Source of the DNA: Hofstenia miamia
Lineage: Eukaryota; Xenacoelomorpha; Acoela
DNA: 64,000 nucleotides
NCBI GenBank assembly: GCA_004352715.1
Contig: SCFE01000078.1
Span: 1,227,677-1,291,676 of the forward strand
Direction: 5' to 3'
Shown: positions 11,650 to 22,662 of the stretch, piece after piece
Layout: each line of letters starts with the position of its first letter
Position numbering within the stretch: position 1 is the first letter of the stretch
Made by a program: the position numbers and the translations under genes
Notes under the pieces: model-generated
What the model was told of the DNA's origin: nothing
Seen by the model: only the letters and a program-made list of their open reading frames with translations
Databases searched by the model: none

Positions 11650-13041
11650 TATTAGTTGAAATTGAGAAAACCACATTTTGTAATTACTTGTGTGAGTAGT
11701 GTCGCATAGTGTTTTTTGTGTTTGCAGATTTAAGGCTGCCAGTGCCCGCACTGTGCCCGTTTATCTTCCCATGCCTGGCGCCCGCTCGCCCTGTAAAATT
11801 GAAAAGGCCGCTGTTCACTGATAGATAAATTATCAAAACCCCAAAAAATGAGACTAAATGCAGAAAAGTCCTACATATTTTTTGTCTAACGCGATAAACA
11901 CTTAGAAAATTGTTTATCCTTATAAAAGATCAATCAGAAGCAATTCTCAAAACACGCAAATTAAAAATATGTATATGCCATTCTCTTTCACAGCAAAAAA
12001 CTAACTATTAATAATTAATAAATCTACATAAAATGCAATAGAAAAATTGCAACACCTACTACATAGGTATTAAATGTATGTATACATGTTGATTCATTTT
12101 TGCTAGATTTTTAAAAAAAAAATTTTTTCGTGAAAGCTTTTATGGATAAAAAGCTGTTTATTTTGAAATTAAATATTGTAGTTTGAAAAAAGTACGATGC
12201 ACCTTGAAATTTACTGATTGCTTGATGTAGTTTCCACACTTAAAAATACTATAAATTTTTCAAATTCAATATTTCCCCATATAATTTACATAATAGTAAA
12301 ACAAACTTCATACATATCCCATAAAATTTGTGAGCTCAAGATAAGAAATTAAGAATTTTACAAATGATTCACCTAAGCATTGACATTTTATTATTAAATT
12401 ATTAACTTGTTACATAATTATTACCATTACAGAATTAATATATTCCTGCCCGGTCATATGTATACCCGATGAACGCCCACTCGATCACATTAATGTCCAG
12501 TGCGTCTCCCCTCCTTCTGTCAGCTTCAATCGAGAATATCTTTCCATTGTTAGTGCTTGGGTATTAGTTTAATGCTAGGGCGGGGTTAAAGCACCTGATT
12601 CATGAAACTCAGGCGTCTGGTCACTTTTTGAAAATGGTTGGAAATGAGTTGGATAAAATACTTAATAGTATTTTGGCAAATAAGTAAAACAAGGCTACAA
12701 GTGAATTGGGTCGACCCATGTGTTGAGGTAAGAAATGCTAATAGGTCAGGTTCGGTTGTGTCACACTTTCAAAAGATGGGTTGGGTTCCGGAGTTGATCA
12801 TATTGAATAACCTATAAAATGAAATTATTGTTTGTTATTAAAAATGTTACGACAATAATAATTTCATTTCGCAGGAAATCAGTTGCTTTGATGTAGTTTA
12901 CTTGAAAACACAATTGTCCAAATGTATAACTACATTCAAGACAGCAATATAGAAAATTTATGTCAGATACACATCAAATTTTCAGTATTAATGTAATAAT
13001 AAATTCAAAAACGATCATTCATGTATAATACTTCGACTAAC
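11650..13041. other. Intergenic; nothing coding recognised
   Basis: Contains CCCG-rich fragments at about 11740-11805 and 12440-12500 and GGGT/ACCC words at 12700-12800 that look like hAT subterminal repeats without identifiable ends. I looked here for the missing C-terminal XRCC3 exon (a WAN motif) and did not find it. Confidence 0.4.
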
Positions 13042-13235
13042 TTAAAAAGTCAGGACGTTTCGACATAAAAATATAAAAGACGATCGTGCTATAGAATCGT
13101 AAATCCTTCTGGGTTGCAAAATGCACCCATGTGGCGAAGAAATGCTAAAAACTTGGTCCAACAAAATTTGCGGCTCTGTTCCAATAGCTTCCTCAACCAG
13201 TTGATGAGCTTGTACCGCAAGGGTGCAAGAATGTG
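13042..13235 (-). CDS. Candidate terminal exon, possibly of the XRCC3-like gene
   Basis: On the minus strand a good splice acceptor (TTCACTTCTCTATAAG) precedes an open frame of 63 codons ending in TAA at 13042-13044. It starts two bases into a codon, exactly the phase left by the XRCC3-like exon ending at 13482. The translation is protein-like (AHQLVEEAIGTEPQILLDQV, then SSPHGCILQP) and about as long as the human XRCC3 tail after PALG. However, it lacks the expected WAN motif, and SPH...C is the only loose echo of the XRCC3 APHLP...C region. A second frame over the same DNA (ending NPEGFTIL) is also open. It may belong to another gene or be chance. Confidence 0.3.
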
Positions 13236-13481
13236 CTTATAGAGAAGTGAACGGCCTTAGACTTCCCTTTGCAATTTATTATAGAATTCGTACAAGAAAA
13301 TTTCTAAAATTTAAAAAACAGCTAATGAATATTGCAAATATAAACAATTTTTTATTAATTTAAATCAAAATTCAGGAATCAATGAAATGGTTAAAAACGT
13401 CTTTCTTAGGCGCATTTGTATGATATAGCAAATTTATAATTGGGACACATGGGCTTAATCTTAAAAATAATAGAAGCAAAC

Positions 13482-13812
13482 CTAATGCAGGATGTGAAAA
13501 CGGTGATTGGGCTTCGTCAGCACCGGTAATTTGATTGATGCAAACAACATGCACATCGTGATCTTTTATAATTTGGTGAAGTGCGTCTGCAATTTTCCAC
13601 AACCATTGACTTCTTTCGATTAAATCGCTCGTTGAAAATTCAGAACGAAAAAGAGCTGCAACAGAGTCGATGACAATCAGCTTGATTTTATTCAATCGCA
13701 CTAAAACTGAAACCTTTGTTTGTAAAAGCTCAATGAGCTGAGAAACTTCGCTGATGTGCTCTACAAAAACAAAATCACAAAATTGCTTAACACGATCCTT
13801 CTTAGATGCCTC
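13482..13812 (-). CDS. XRCC3: XRCC3-like RAD51 paralogue, exon with Walker B
   Basis: Internal exon of a RecA-fold ATPase that in other animals pairs with RAD51C (CX3 complex) to assist RAD51 in homologous-recombination repair in the nucleus. The exon runs from an acceptor (ATTTCTTTAG) at 13813-13822 to a GT donor at 13480-13481. It encodes FVEHISEVSQL, the Walker B strand KLIVIDSVAALFR, and the loop-2 region CINQIT, then SHPALG where the human protein reads SPALG. It begins in phase 0, joining the Walker A exon at 18079 without loss of frame. A (TA)n tract of nearly 80 bases lies only about 16 bases upstream of the acceptor, unusually close. The C-terminal exon after PALG is not confidently found; see 13042-13235. 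Identification rests on matching order and spacing to human XRCC3 and is strong. Confidence 0.88.
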
Positions 13813-13825
13813 CTAAAGAAATTAA

Positions 13826-13828
<3 letters not shown>

Positions 13829-13906
<78 letters not shown>
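13829..13906. repeat. (TA)n microsatellite in XRCC3-like intron
   Basis: About 78 bases of almost pure alternating TA sitting next to the splice acceptor of the Walker B exon, in the place of the branch-point and pyrimidine region. Length variation here could affect splicing. Confidence 0.9.
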
Positions 13907-13907
<1 letters not shown>

Positions 13908-14686
13908 CATAAGAATCTGACATTTAATGAAATGTAAAAAAGGCAAGCACAAGCAGTGATGGCAATATTAATAAATCATATATATATGAAAAATATATAA
14001 GATATATATTTCAGAAAGACGGAATTGATGCTGTGTAGGTTTGCTGGAGTTGGTGTGTCGCACTGATATCACGTTGTACACATGAGCTAGCATTGTGAAT
14101 GGTAAGTTATGCGGCTGTGAGTGACTGAATATGATGGGCTATTGCAAGGCCATCTATAATGCAGGCGATGACACTTGATATATATATTTTCTGGAAGAGG
14201 CTGATCAATGTTGTCTTGAATAAAAGAAATGCAAACTTGTGAGTAAATATTTTGTTTTTAAATGTGTGCAACAGCTAGACCTACAATTCAGTAGCTAAAT
14301 GTCACTTAATTTTCAACAGGGCTAAACTAGAGAGCGGATTTAGTAAAGATGATGTTTCAAATCGTAAAATTGCTAAATTTCGTTAACAGCAACATTATTT
14401 CTTTTTTTAATGTATGTTTTACATTTGACAACAGTTTTTATATGTTTTTAAGCAATCTTCATAAATATTGTTACTTTAAGAGTCAAGCAAATTTATTGCT
14501 TAGTAAATAAACAAGCAAACAAATACTACAAACTACTATACTACTGTATACTACAACTGTATATTTACAAAATTAAAAATATGCACACTTACTAAAGGGC
14601 GTAAATTTCAAATGTCAAATGAAATCTGTCCATGCGCTTAATTTGTTTGATATTCCTAATAGTGATTGTTTGGATAATTAAATTTT
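13907..14686. other. XRCC3-like intron, unexplained GC-richer patch
   Basis: Intron sequence between the microsatellite and the LINE fragment. About 14010-14190 is less AT-rich than its surroundings and follows an acceptor-like ATATTTCAG, but on the plus strand it has no useful open frame. Nothing else is recognised. Confidence 0.35.
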
Positions 14687-16330
14687 TTAAATTTTTCTTC
14701 TGAAATGTTTATAATTTTGTTCCTTTTTTATTTCGAGATTTAAGTCATTCCATAATCTAGAAGCTTTAAATGAATCTGGATGATTAATACTACTATGCAA
14801 ATTGTGGTTTCTATCACTGGTTTTGATATAACTGCTTAGAAAGTGCATAGATTTTGAATTTGTACATACTTGTTTATCATACAAAGAGTTTGATATTCGA
14901 TAAAGTACAATGATGCAAGAACATTCCCACCTTTTATAAAAGTGCTCACTGATTTATGCTTATTAATATAATTCAGAATTCTTATTGCCCAATTGAATAT
15001 TTTTGCCAGTGATGATCGATTATTTGATATGATACTTTGGAATAAAAAACAACAACATTTAAAGTTACTTAGCACAAAAAAGTTAAGCATTTGTGATTGA
15101 AAGGACTGCCCTACATTGCGCAAATGATATAAATATTTAATACCATTTTCCTACATTTTGATGAAAAAAAAATTCAGTAAAACGTAAACCTCTATCAATT
15201 ACTACACCAAGATCATTAATAGAATTGCTTTGCTTAATTTCATTATCTCCTACTTTAATTTTGATATTAGAATTTTTTTGGTATTGNGGTTGCGTCATAT
15301 GGATTTTTTGCTTCTCTTAATATACATGTATCATCCACATATTGATAGATCGTTCCGTTTTTTAAAGTATTCGATATATCATTGACATACAATGCTGTTA
15401 CTTGAAGAACACCTAGATTAATAGAAATATAATCAGAATAAGTTTTGTTAATTTTTACCCGTTGTCTTCGGTTACTTAAGAAATTCATAATGAGATTTTT
15501 AGCGCTTATACTGAAACCTTGATTTTCTAATTTGCTTTCTAAAATATTAAAATTCATTGAATTAAAAGCTTTACTAAGATCCAATAAGGCAATAGATGTC
15601 GACAAATTGTTATTCAAATTTGATTTAATTTTTTCTGTAATAGATATATTGCGTCAGTTGTACTATACTTAGGCCTAAATCCAATTTGGTAATCTGATAG
15701 ATACTATTGTCATTGAGAAAAGCGTAAATTTGCTTAGCTAAGAGCTTCTCAAAGATTTTAGCAAAGGGATGCGTAATACTGATGGGTCGATAATTGTTTG
15801 GGTGGGAAGGATCTCCTTTTTTATAAACAGGTAAGATATCAGAATTTTTTAAGATAATAGGGAAGTTATTCTCGATAATGCATTGATTAAATGCTACAAG
15901 AAGATATTGTCCAAAGATGTCAAAATAATTTTTAATTACCCATTATGGCAAATGGCTAGAGCCAAACGATTTATTACTATCAAGATTTTTTACCGCTTGT
16001 TTCAAATCATAGTATGATATTAAGCTAAAAGCAAATTCAGAATTACCATTTTTCATAAATTTTATCGGTTGGCTATTGTTATTTTCACGCTCAAAGTTAA
16101 ATTTACACATTTTTTCAAAAGTTTTGTTGAAAATAATTGCAATATCTTTCTTATTCTTATATATCTTATTATCGTACTTAATTTCTTCAACGTTCACAGA
16201 TAAACCTTTAGTTTTTCCAATACTTTTATTCAAATAATTCCATTTTTGGCTAGATTTATCCAGTTTTTTGAAGTATAATCTAGTCTTAGACTCAAAAGCG
16301 GATTTGATAAATTTTGCAGTTATTTTAAAT
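14687..16330 (-). mobile_element. Degenerate LINE (non-LTR retrotransposon), reverse-transcriptase region
   Basis: Minus-strand fragment, in the same orientation as the host intron. From 16233 leftwards it encodes the linker before the reverse transcriptase (LKQAVKNLDSNKSFG), then the finger motif VYKKGDPSHPNNYRPIS (about 15775-15835, in another frame), GFRP...TTDAI, the palm motif ALLDLSKAFN (about 15570-15600), the catalytic YVDDTC box (about 15320-15345), and near 14690-14760 the C-terminal SRLWNDLN...NYKHFRR tail. Frameshifts separate these blocks, an internal deletion removes the PQGS...LGP block between GVLQ and YVNDI, and a single N lies at 15287. It is not active. Another fragment of the same family lies at 47985-48790. 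Confidence 0.85.
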
Positions 16331-16485
16331 TAGCTTTAGGAGAAACTTCTGATAATAGCTCAGCCTCCGCTAGAATACAAATATATGCAGTCTCACGGCC
16401 TGTACTATAGATCGCATTGGACTATTGCATCATTTGCCTGTATAGTCTAACCCATTCAAATTCAAACCTATTATGTTTATTTATC

Positions 16486-16908
16486 ATGGTTCGACACGAG
16501 TCTGCCAAAGTCAGAAATATGAAAAGGAATTTGAATATCTGCAAAAAGGACCATTACTATCGCTGTAAGATCTGCCAGGACTCCACTGGTGCAGTAAAAA
16601 GAAATTTTCTCACCAACAGCGTTGATCATATTAATCGAGTTCATGGAAAAGTATGCTCTAAGCCTATTGCTGAAACAGTGGATTGTTCAGAACAACAGGG
16701 TGTGCTGAATTATAGTGCATCTACAGTCGTCGACAAAACGAAACTAAAACGACAGGAAGTGGCTATTGAGCTCGTCAAAACTACTTTAACTATGAATATC
16801 TTCGGATTGAAGGACAATAGAAATTTTTTTAAAGCGATTCAAGCTTGTGGAGAAATATCCTCCTGTAATGCCATCGAATCGGACATGGTAAATCTATCAA
16901 ATGTCTGA
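16486..16908 (+). pseudogene. BED-finger hAT transposase, N-terminal fragment
   Basis: An open frame (ATG at 16486) inside the XRCC3-like intron on the opposite strand. It has a BED-type zinc finger, YRCKICQDS...DHINRVHG (C-x2-C ... H-x4-H), near its start, then KLKRQEVAIELVKTTLTMN followed by LKDNRNFFKAIQ. This resembles the segment after the BED finger in hAT proteins, where the chain reads roughly 'E-LV..-PF...-D..F...'. The catalytic core is missing: the frame stops at 16906-16908 and only scattered codons follow. Most likely a truncated hAT copy; a host ZBED-like gene fragment is less likely. Confidence 0.5.
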
Positions 16909-18078
16909 ATTGGAGAAATTCATCAATCTGTAAACTTCTTCGGTCTCCAATTGCATCATTTCAAAAACAGACATAAATAACAAAGTTAGTCATTCTGGCT
17001 TCTTGCATAGACTAGAAATAGGCACATCACTATCAAGTAATTGATTTTAACATTTTGGCAAATACGACATGTTTTCTGAGTGATAGCAAAGTTAGGCAAA
17101 TCCTCGAGGATATTGGGCTGACTTTTCAAAAGCTCATCAATGTATTTATGGAAGGCCACTTGTTTTATAACAGATATAAAATGCTGAAGTAGCGAGCAAA
17201 GACAGTAGCTTCAATGAGTGCTTAATATATTAAGCACTCCTTTATTGTAGTTTCATGCAAAACGCAATATGAAATTTTTGAAAACGCTGAAATTTGGGCA
17301 GTATACTTTTCATTCTATAACAGTTAAGAAAGCGCAGAAACATCTAAAATTTAAGAACATCTACGGAAGGCGCAATCACCCCGCTGTGGCAAATAGGGTG
17401 TAGACCTTATGAACTCATCAACCTCGATAATAAATAGTTTAGTTGATTTTAATAATGGATAAGTAATGTGTACTAAATTTTATTGAAAAAACCAAGATAA
17501 GAAATCAATTAGAGTAGAATCAAGGATTTATGTCGTTCTATCGCATTGCTAGTTATTATTGCCAGTGCAACAAAAGTGGAAATGTTTGCACACGGTTACG
17601 TTTTCTTGATATGATTCTTTAACTGTCATTCTTATGTAGATAGAATAATCATTCATTAAAATTATGTATGTATTTTTACATTGTTGTTTTTAAGACATAT
17701 ATATTCATGTAAGGGTGTCAATAAGTATAGAAAATCCTGCTTCTTTCTATCAAACATCAAGATTGCCTTTATTTACTAAGGCATCAATAACCAATTCGTA
17801 TGCATTCCAATGGAGTGAAAAACCTCGTTAACAATTTCAATAACGCGTTAAATAATTGTATTCGGGAGTAAACGGATGCTCAATTTGTTGTTTCACGAGA
17901 AGAGGTCCATTTTAATGCGTTAGTTCACACGATTGTTAACGTTATTTTTTAGTGTTCCATTTGGGCCATTTCCTAGAGTGGGCAATACTAAGGTGAGAGC
18001 AAAAATTAAATTTATAACAACGTTCAATTGCAATACAAATTTATTCTTCAAATTTACAAAGGTAAAAATGAAAAATAC
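16909..18078. other. XRCC3-like intron, nothing recognised
   Basis: AT-rich intron sequence. TGTAAGGGTGTCAATAAGTATAG near 17708 is reminiscent of a mariner terminal repeat, but no second end was seen. A plus-strand open frame overlapping 17933-18232 is the reverse of the Walker A exon and is not a gene. Confidence 0.4.
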
Positions 18079-18387
18079 CTCATGTTCCTGGAAATGCGTA
18101 TTAGATTCACTAAAATATGTTGCCATTTCCACAAGTCTCTTACAAGGAAACGCATCTTCTGTGCAAATGAAGAGACATCCTGAAGCTCTTCCTCCATCTT
18201 TCTCAGGCAGTTGTACACAAAGAGACAAATGAAGCACTAGCTGGGTTTTCCCTGCTGAACTTTCCCCATAGATTTCAGAAATACCCACATTCTGTAACCC
18301 ACCTGCAAATGCTTTATTAAGAACAGGACACTGCCATGATATAGATGAAGGTAAACCTAGATCAGACACCGATGTGCTTTCTAACAT
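18079..18387 (-). CDS. XRCC3: XRCC3-like RAD51 paralogue, exon with Walker A
   Basis: Encodes the start of the RecA-type ATPase core. Visible motifs are CPVLNKAFAGG, the Walker A P-loop GESSAGKTQL, HLSLCVQLPEKDGG, and LFICTEDAFPCKRL, all in the same order as human XRCC3 (GRSSAGKTQL, YICTEDAFPHKRL). The exon ends at a GT donor (18077-18078) after FQEHE and continues in phase 0 at 13812, giving an intron of about 4.3 kb that has collected a LINE and a hAT fragment. The ATG at 18385-18387 (MLESTS) has an in-frame TGA two codons upstream, but it also follows an acceptor-like TTATGTTAG, so the start may be a splice junction. The usual N-terminal helix-hairpin-helix domain (about 80 residues) is not found; a short ATG frame just upstream (MKSFRLPRDLARYF, about 18395-18460) is in another frame and of unclear meaning. 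Confidence 0.88.
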
Positions 18388-19015
18388 AAATCAAGAGTCT
18401 CTCTAAAATACCTTGCCAAGTCACGCGGCAATCTAAAAGATTTCATATTTAGCACATAACTTACAACTGTGGGGGACCCGCAACCGTACCTAGTTTTTAG
18501 GAGCACAGCCAAATACGGTTTTATCTAAGGTATATTTTAACACGACACGACACGTTTTCATTTGTGCTTACAAGAATGGTTTTTGGAATAGTTTAATCCC
18601 AAATTGGCTTAAAGATGGAAGTTAGGCGGGTAAACCCATGGAGCAGGGTGGGTAAGTGGAAATGGTTTTTCAATGTGGGCACCGATGGGAAAACACTTTT
18701 GAGTTGAGAAAAACAACCAAAAATTGTCAATTTAGACGTAAAAGTAATTTTCTTACATCGAAGTTCCTTGCCTAATAAAATTTGGATTTACTTGGAAGGT
18801 TAGCAGGATTTTGAAAAAATTAATCATTATGCATTTTTAGCTCTTGGTGAAATTTAGTTCCATTCAATAGTATCAATAAGATCTTTTTGAACTGATTTGT
18901 GGTATGTAGGTTTTGCAATTACAGTGGAAAGAGTGCAATTACCCTTCCATAAATATCTGTATATTGCATTAAATATACTAAGTAAGATCTGAAAATTCCA
19001 AAATAATTCATTTCA
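18388..19015. other. Upstream of XRCC3-like exon; no further exon seen
   Basis: No convincing N-terminal XRCC3 exon or promoter. GGGTAAACCCATGGAGCAGGGTGGGTAAG (about 18630-18657) is GC-rich against the local background and resembles other ACCC/GGGT transposon debris in the window. Confidence 0.35.
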
Positions 19016-19308
19016 GCCAAAAGAATTTGCATTCGAAGTCTTATAAAAGTGTAGAGTTGCTAATTAATTATGGAAATGTGATTATGATTATTCTTCAAAT
19101 AATGACATACAAAGAGTCCTTAATACAAAATTGTCTGCATCAATTATTACACTCAGAAACTCTTCCCATTCTTAAATTATTGAGAAGATTGGGATTCACT
19201 AAACAAGCAATTCAATATTGTTGCATAAGTCTCTTGTTGTTAACATTGCTACTGGGTTTGGGGGTATTGCTTCATTTTATATGTTGCTGGATAAAGTTGA
19301 ACTGTTAA
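19016..19308 (+). CDS. Candidate last exon, ankyrin-like stretch then membrane segment
   Basis: A good acceptor (AATTCATTTCAG) at 19004-19015 opens a frame of about 96 codons ending with a stop at 19306-19308. The first residues (YKSVELLINYGNV) resemble the second helix and turn of an ankyrin repeat; then comes LPILKLLRRLGFTKQAIQYC and a strongly hydrophobic stretch of about 22 residues (CISLLLLTLLLGLG onwards) ending in FICCWIKLNC, which would be a C-terminal transmembrane helix. I do not recognise the protein. AATAAA-like words follow within 100 bases. No upstream exon has been identified, so this is a tentative call. Confidence 0.35.
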
Positions 19309-19330
19309 CTTTGTGTTAAATTTTCATTAA

Positions 19331-19507
19331 ATGTAACTTTACATTAATTGAAGTTTCAAGATGAAATTTTATAATAAAATTAATTTTTTGTATATTTTTT
19401 CAGTTTCTTAGCATATTTTCACAATAGGACGGAAGACAGAATGAAATTTGTAAACATATAATTAAGTTTAACCCACTTAAGAGTCCATATAATATTTTTG
19501 TTTTCAC
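19331..19507. repeat. Dispersed repeat, copy 1 (partner at 63378)
   Basis: Shares an ordered series of near-identical words with 63378-63576, in the same orientation: ATGTAACTTTACATTA-TTGAAG, TTTCTTAGCATATTTTCA-AATAG, GACA-AATGAAATTTG, ATATAATTAAGT, CTTAAGA-TCCATATAA and ATTTTTGTTTTC. It starts about 20 bases after the stop codon of the candidate exon at 19016. Confidence 0.7.
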
Positions 19508-20300
19508 TAGTCACTGGATTGTGCAAGTTCAATTATAATGTATTCTGCAGGATTTTGCTTACAATCTGAACTCGTAATTTTTAAATATTATCAGTAGATT
19601 TCAACAAAGCAGAATTCCTTAGAATGATTCTATACAGCAATGATTAGAAAAAAACCTAGTGTTCATTCTTAAGTCAAAGGGGGAGGGTTGCAAATAAAGT
19701 AAAATATACTCTTAATATATTCATCAATGTAAACACAAAATATATATTAATTGGCAGAAACTAAGATTGCTGAGCTAATTTCAAAAAATAATCTTCGGAA
19801 AATTTAAAATGTTTGAGAATAGCATAGATTGTGTTATTTGCTTTTCTCAAATAATAATCCCTAAATTCTATGCGATTTTATATGTCTTTACAGCATTTTG
19901 AGTTTATTGATCTAATGAGAAATTTTGACTTTATTTGAGGTATAAATTTTTAGTATATCATTTGTATATTAATCTTAGAAATTATATTAGCCTTTTTTTA
20001 TGGAAATTGTTGGTGTTTTTCAAAATTTTGACATATGACAGCCTTAGCAATTCAGAGAATAATTAACAACAACATATCAAAAGTGTTTTGATCGCGTCTT
20101 TCCTTTGAATTGAGCAAATATATTCGTCTTTCAAAGATTTTCAGCAGCATTAAAGCAATTGAGAATATCAATTGCGTATTTTTTGATTTCATTAGTCTTT
20201 TCAATCGCTGGCCTTTAATGAATGTTTATAGGAGAAGGAAAACAATTCATTGATAAGTTGTAAATTTACATTTAGTTAACTACTGCAAGCAATAAAGTTA
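19508..20300. other. Intergenic, nothing recognised
   Basis: AT-rich DNA with no supported open frame, terminal repeats or RNA gene. Confidence 0.4.
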
Positions 20301-20301
20301 A

Positions 20302-20813
20302 GCTTTAATTTAAACAGCCTGCGGGCGTTTGAATATTTTTCATAATCCTATAAAAAATGTAAACGCTTATAGCTCAAAAACTACTAAAGCTATGTTCAAT
20401 CTGAAAGCACCACGTGATAGAGGAGAGGTAAAACAGCTACATTTGACTTTGCACACGGCACGCCTCAATGGGCTTTGGATATCCTTGCACACATCAAGAA
20501 ACATTCAATGTTCTTTGTTCCTTCCATGGGCTCAAAACTTTATAAATACATGAAAATTAGGGATGGAGGTAATTTAAATCTTTTTCAAAAATTAGAAATT
20601 TTCAAAGAAAAACTTTTAATTTTTTCAACAGCTTCAGCCACAGTAATACGCTTTAACAAAAATTTACAACATTGCTTTAAAGTATGTTCCCCAATAAAAC
20701 TGAGAAAATTCTTTCCCTCTAAAAGGGACGCCAAGTTGTTTAAGGTTAAATTATTGCAGGGACTCACGTTGAAAGCAGTAGATGAAAGATGGACAGTCTT
20801 ACTAACTTATTGA
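20302..20813 (+). pseudogene. Frameshifted ORF of unknown family
   Basis: Two overlapping open frames read as one protein broken near 20430-20475. The first ends in NPIKNVNAYSSKTTKAMFN; the second begins around GKTATFDFAHGTPQWALDIL and continues through KKHSMFFVPSMGSKLYKY, QKLEIFKEKLLIFS, CSPIKLRKFFPSKRDAKLF and LLQGLTLKAVDERW before a TAA at 20811-20813. The residue mix (regular charged/hydrophobic spacing, few low-complexity runs) is that of a real protein rather than random AT-rich sequence. I do not recognise the family; a mobile-element or host pseudogene origin are both possible. A LINE fragment follows 500 bases on, but no motif links the two. Confidence 0.45.
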
Positions 20814-21061
20814 CGTTTCTAGAAATATCGAGTGTCACTGACATTCTTGGGGGTGGTAAAGATAAGAACATCGCAAGAATATTAAGAATGTATGATTTTA
20901 GCGTAATTATATGAATTCCATATTATCAGCACTAATTGATATGTTTCTATCTATGCCTTAAAGATTACTGTGATCACGAAAAAATTATTCTTTATATACA
21001 AGAAATTATAGTACATTTGACCCCACGACGTATCAGATCACTAGTGAACCACCAATGCACA

Positions 21062-21081
21062 ACCAGTGGTCGACTGGTTGC
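21062..21081. repeat. Palindromic ACCAGTGGTCGACTGGT motif, copy 1
   Basis: Near-perfect palindrome centred on GTCGAC. Related CCAGTGG/CCACTGG palindromes occur at 21255 and 23258, the last two sharing flanking sequence. Confidence 0.55.
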
Positions 21082-21254
21082 ATATAGATGGTACACAAGT
21101 AAAACATTGGTGGTGATTTATTAGTGGAGACATTTCATTTAACATATATATTATAGCATTTTACAAACTAAGAATTTCAAGAAAGCCCTTCAGAAGGCCT
21201 TTTATATATGTGAGGGATCTAAGAAATATAATATTTATTAAAGTTCTACTCATG

Positions 21255-21293
21255 CCACTAGCGGTCTACTGGTGATGGCTACATGAGGTAAAT
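21255..21293. repeat. Palindrome-bearing short repeat, copy 2
   Basis: CCACTAGCGGTCTACTGGTG followed by ATGGCTACATGAGGTAAAT. Its right part matches 23272-23292 (ATTGCTACATGGGGCAAT) at most positions, in the same orientation. It lies just left of the LINE fragment. Confidence 0.55.
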
Positions 21294-21344
21294 CATTGTT
21301 GATTAAAAAGATGAAAACTAGTATATGAAATATGGCATATAACT

Positions 21345-22662
21345 TAATACGATCTAGCACTATTAATGGTTGTGGATTGGATGGTATTCCTGCCAAGTTC
21401 CTACAAGATTATAGATCCTCAATCTCAGTTCATATATATATAACTTATTCAAGAAATGTATTTCACAAGGTTATTACCCAGCATGTTGGAAGATTGCCAA
21501 AGTAATTACCTATATTTAAAAAAAGGTTCAAAATCACAAGTAAAAAATTATTGTCTGATTTAAATTTTGCCAAAGTTATCCTTATTATTTGAAAAGATCA
21601 CTTCTAATGAACTCCTGCCTATTATTAAAGGTGTGTTAAATAGCAAACAACATGGTTTCTGCCAGAATAGATCAACTATTACTCAATTGTTAAGGTATGC
21701 AGAAGAAATATATAACTGTAATGATGCGAATATTCGTCTGATTTTAGTAAGGCTTTTGATTAGTGCCACATGGCATGTTAATTGATAAACTGAATGATAT
21801 TGGTATTGGTGGACAATTTTTAAGTCTTCTTGCAAGCTATCTTACTAACCGTAAACAGAGAGTAATTATAAACAATTGTTAAACAATTGTGTATCATCCA
21901 CTAAAAACGTAACAACTGGAGTACCACAAGGGTCCTGTCTAGGGCCGATTTTATTCTTGGCATTTATAAACGACTTGCCAGAATATTGTCTCAATACTAC
22001 TTGTTATATGTATGCTGACGATATTAAGATTACAAGCTCCTCTTTTGAGCTATTGAACAAAGATATAGACAATCTTTTTCTATGGGCTGCGAAAAATAAA
22101 ATGATATTTAACCTTGAAAAGTTCGAATATATTATCTTTGGGAAGTGTAATATTTCATCAAGATCAGAACATTTTGATTTAAGCGCAACTAACTAAATTA
22201 GTGATCTTGGCATTATATTTACCTCTAATATGAGATGGTCTACACATATCGAAACGAGATTGAAAAATATGCTCATTCAAGTTTGGCTTACTTAAAAGAA
22301 ATATACCTTTGTCTACGTCACATAATGTTAAGTCTGTACTTTATAAATCCCTTGTTTTATCTGGACTGGTTTATGGATCTGCCGTTTGGCATGCTAATGA
22401 AAAGGAAATTAGAAAACTAGAGCAGTTCCAAAAGAAATGTATAAAGTGGATAATTCAATTAATAGGATACAAAGATGCACTTATCAAGCTTAGAATATCA
22501 CCGATTTCAATGAAACTCCAACTCTCAGACATTTATTATTTCGTTGATTTATTACAAAATACTGATTTTAATTTATTACAAATTGTCTCTTTAAATATTC
22601 CATGGAAACATGGAAGAAAGAAAAATTATTCCATATTAAAAGATAACAAAAATAAAATCTGA
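21345..22662 (+). mobile_element. Degenerate LINE, reverse-transcriptase region
   Basis: Plus-strand fragment with several frameshifts. Blocks seen in order: LDGIPAKFL (about 21375), AKVI...FKK with KNYCLI-type finger motif (about 21495-21560), LPKLSLLFEKI (about 21570), QHGFCQNRSTITQL (about 21645), GVPQGSCLGPILFL (about 21915-21960), the catalytic YMYADDIKI box (about 22005-22030), and the C-terminal SLVLSGLVYGSAVWH...EIRKLEQFQKKCIKWI (about 22345-22450). The motif order and the Val/Leu-Tyr-Gly...Trp tail fit CR1/jockey-group non-LTR elements. It differs in sequence from the other LINE family in this window. It has no endonuclease domain and is inactive. Confidence 0.85.

Noticed and set aside
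17933-18232. Plus-strand open frame of 99 codons
   Set aside because: It is antisense to the XRCC3-like Walker A exon, whose minus-strand reading has unmistakable motifs.
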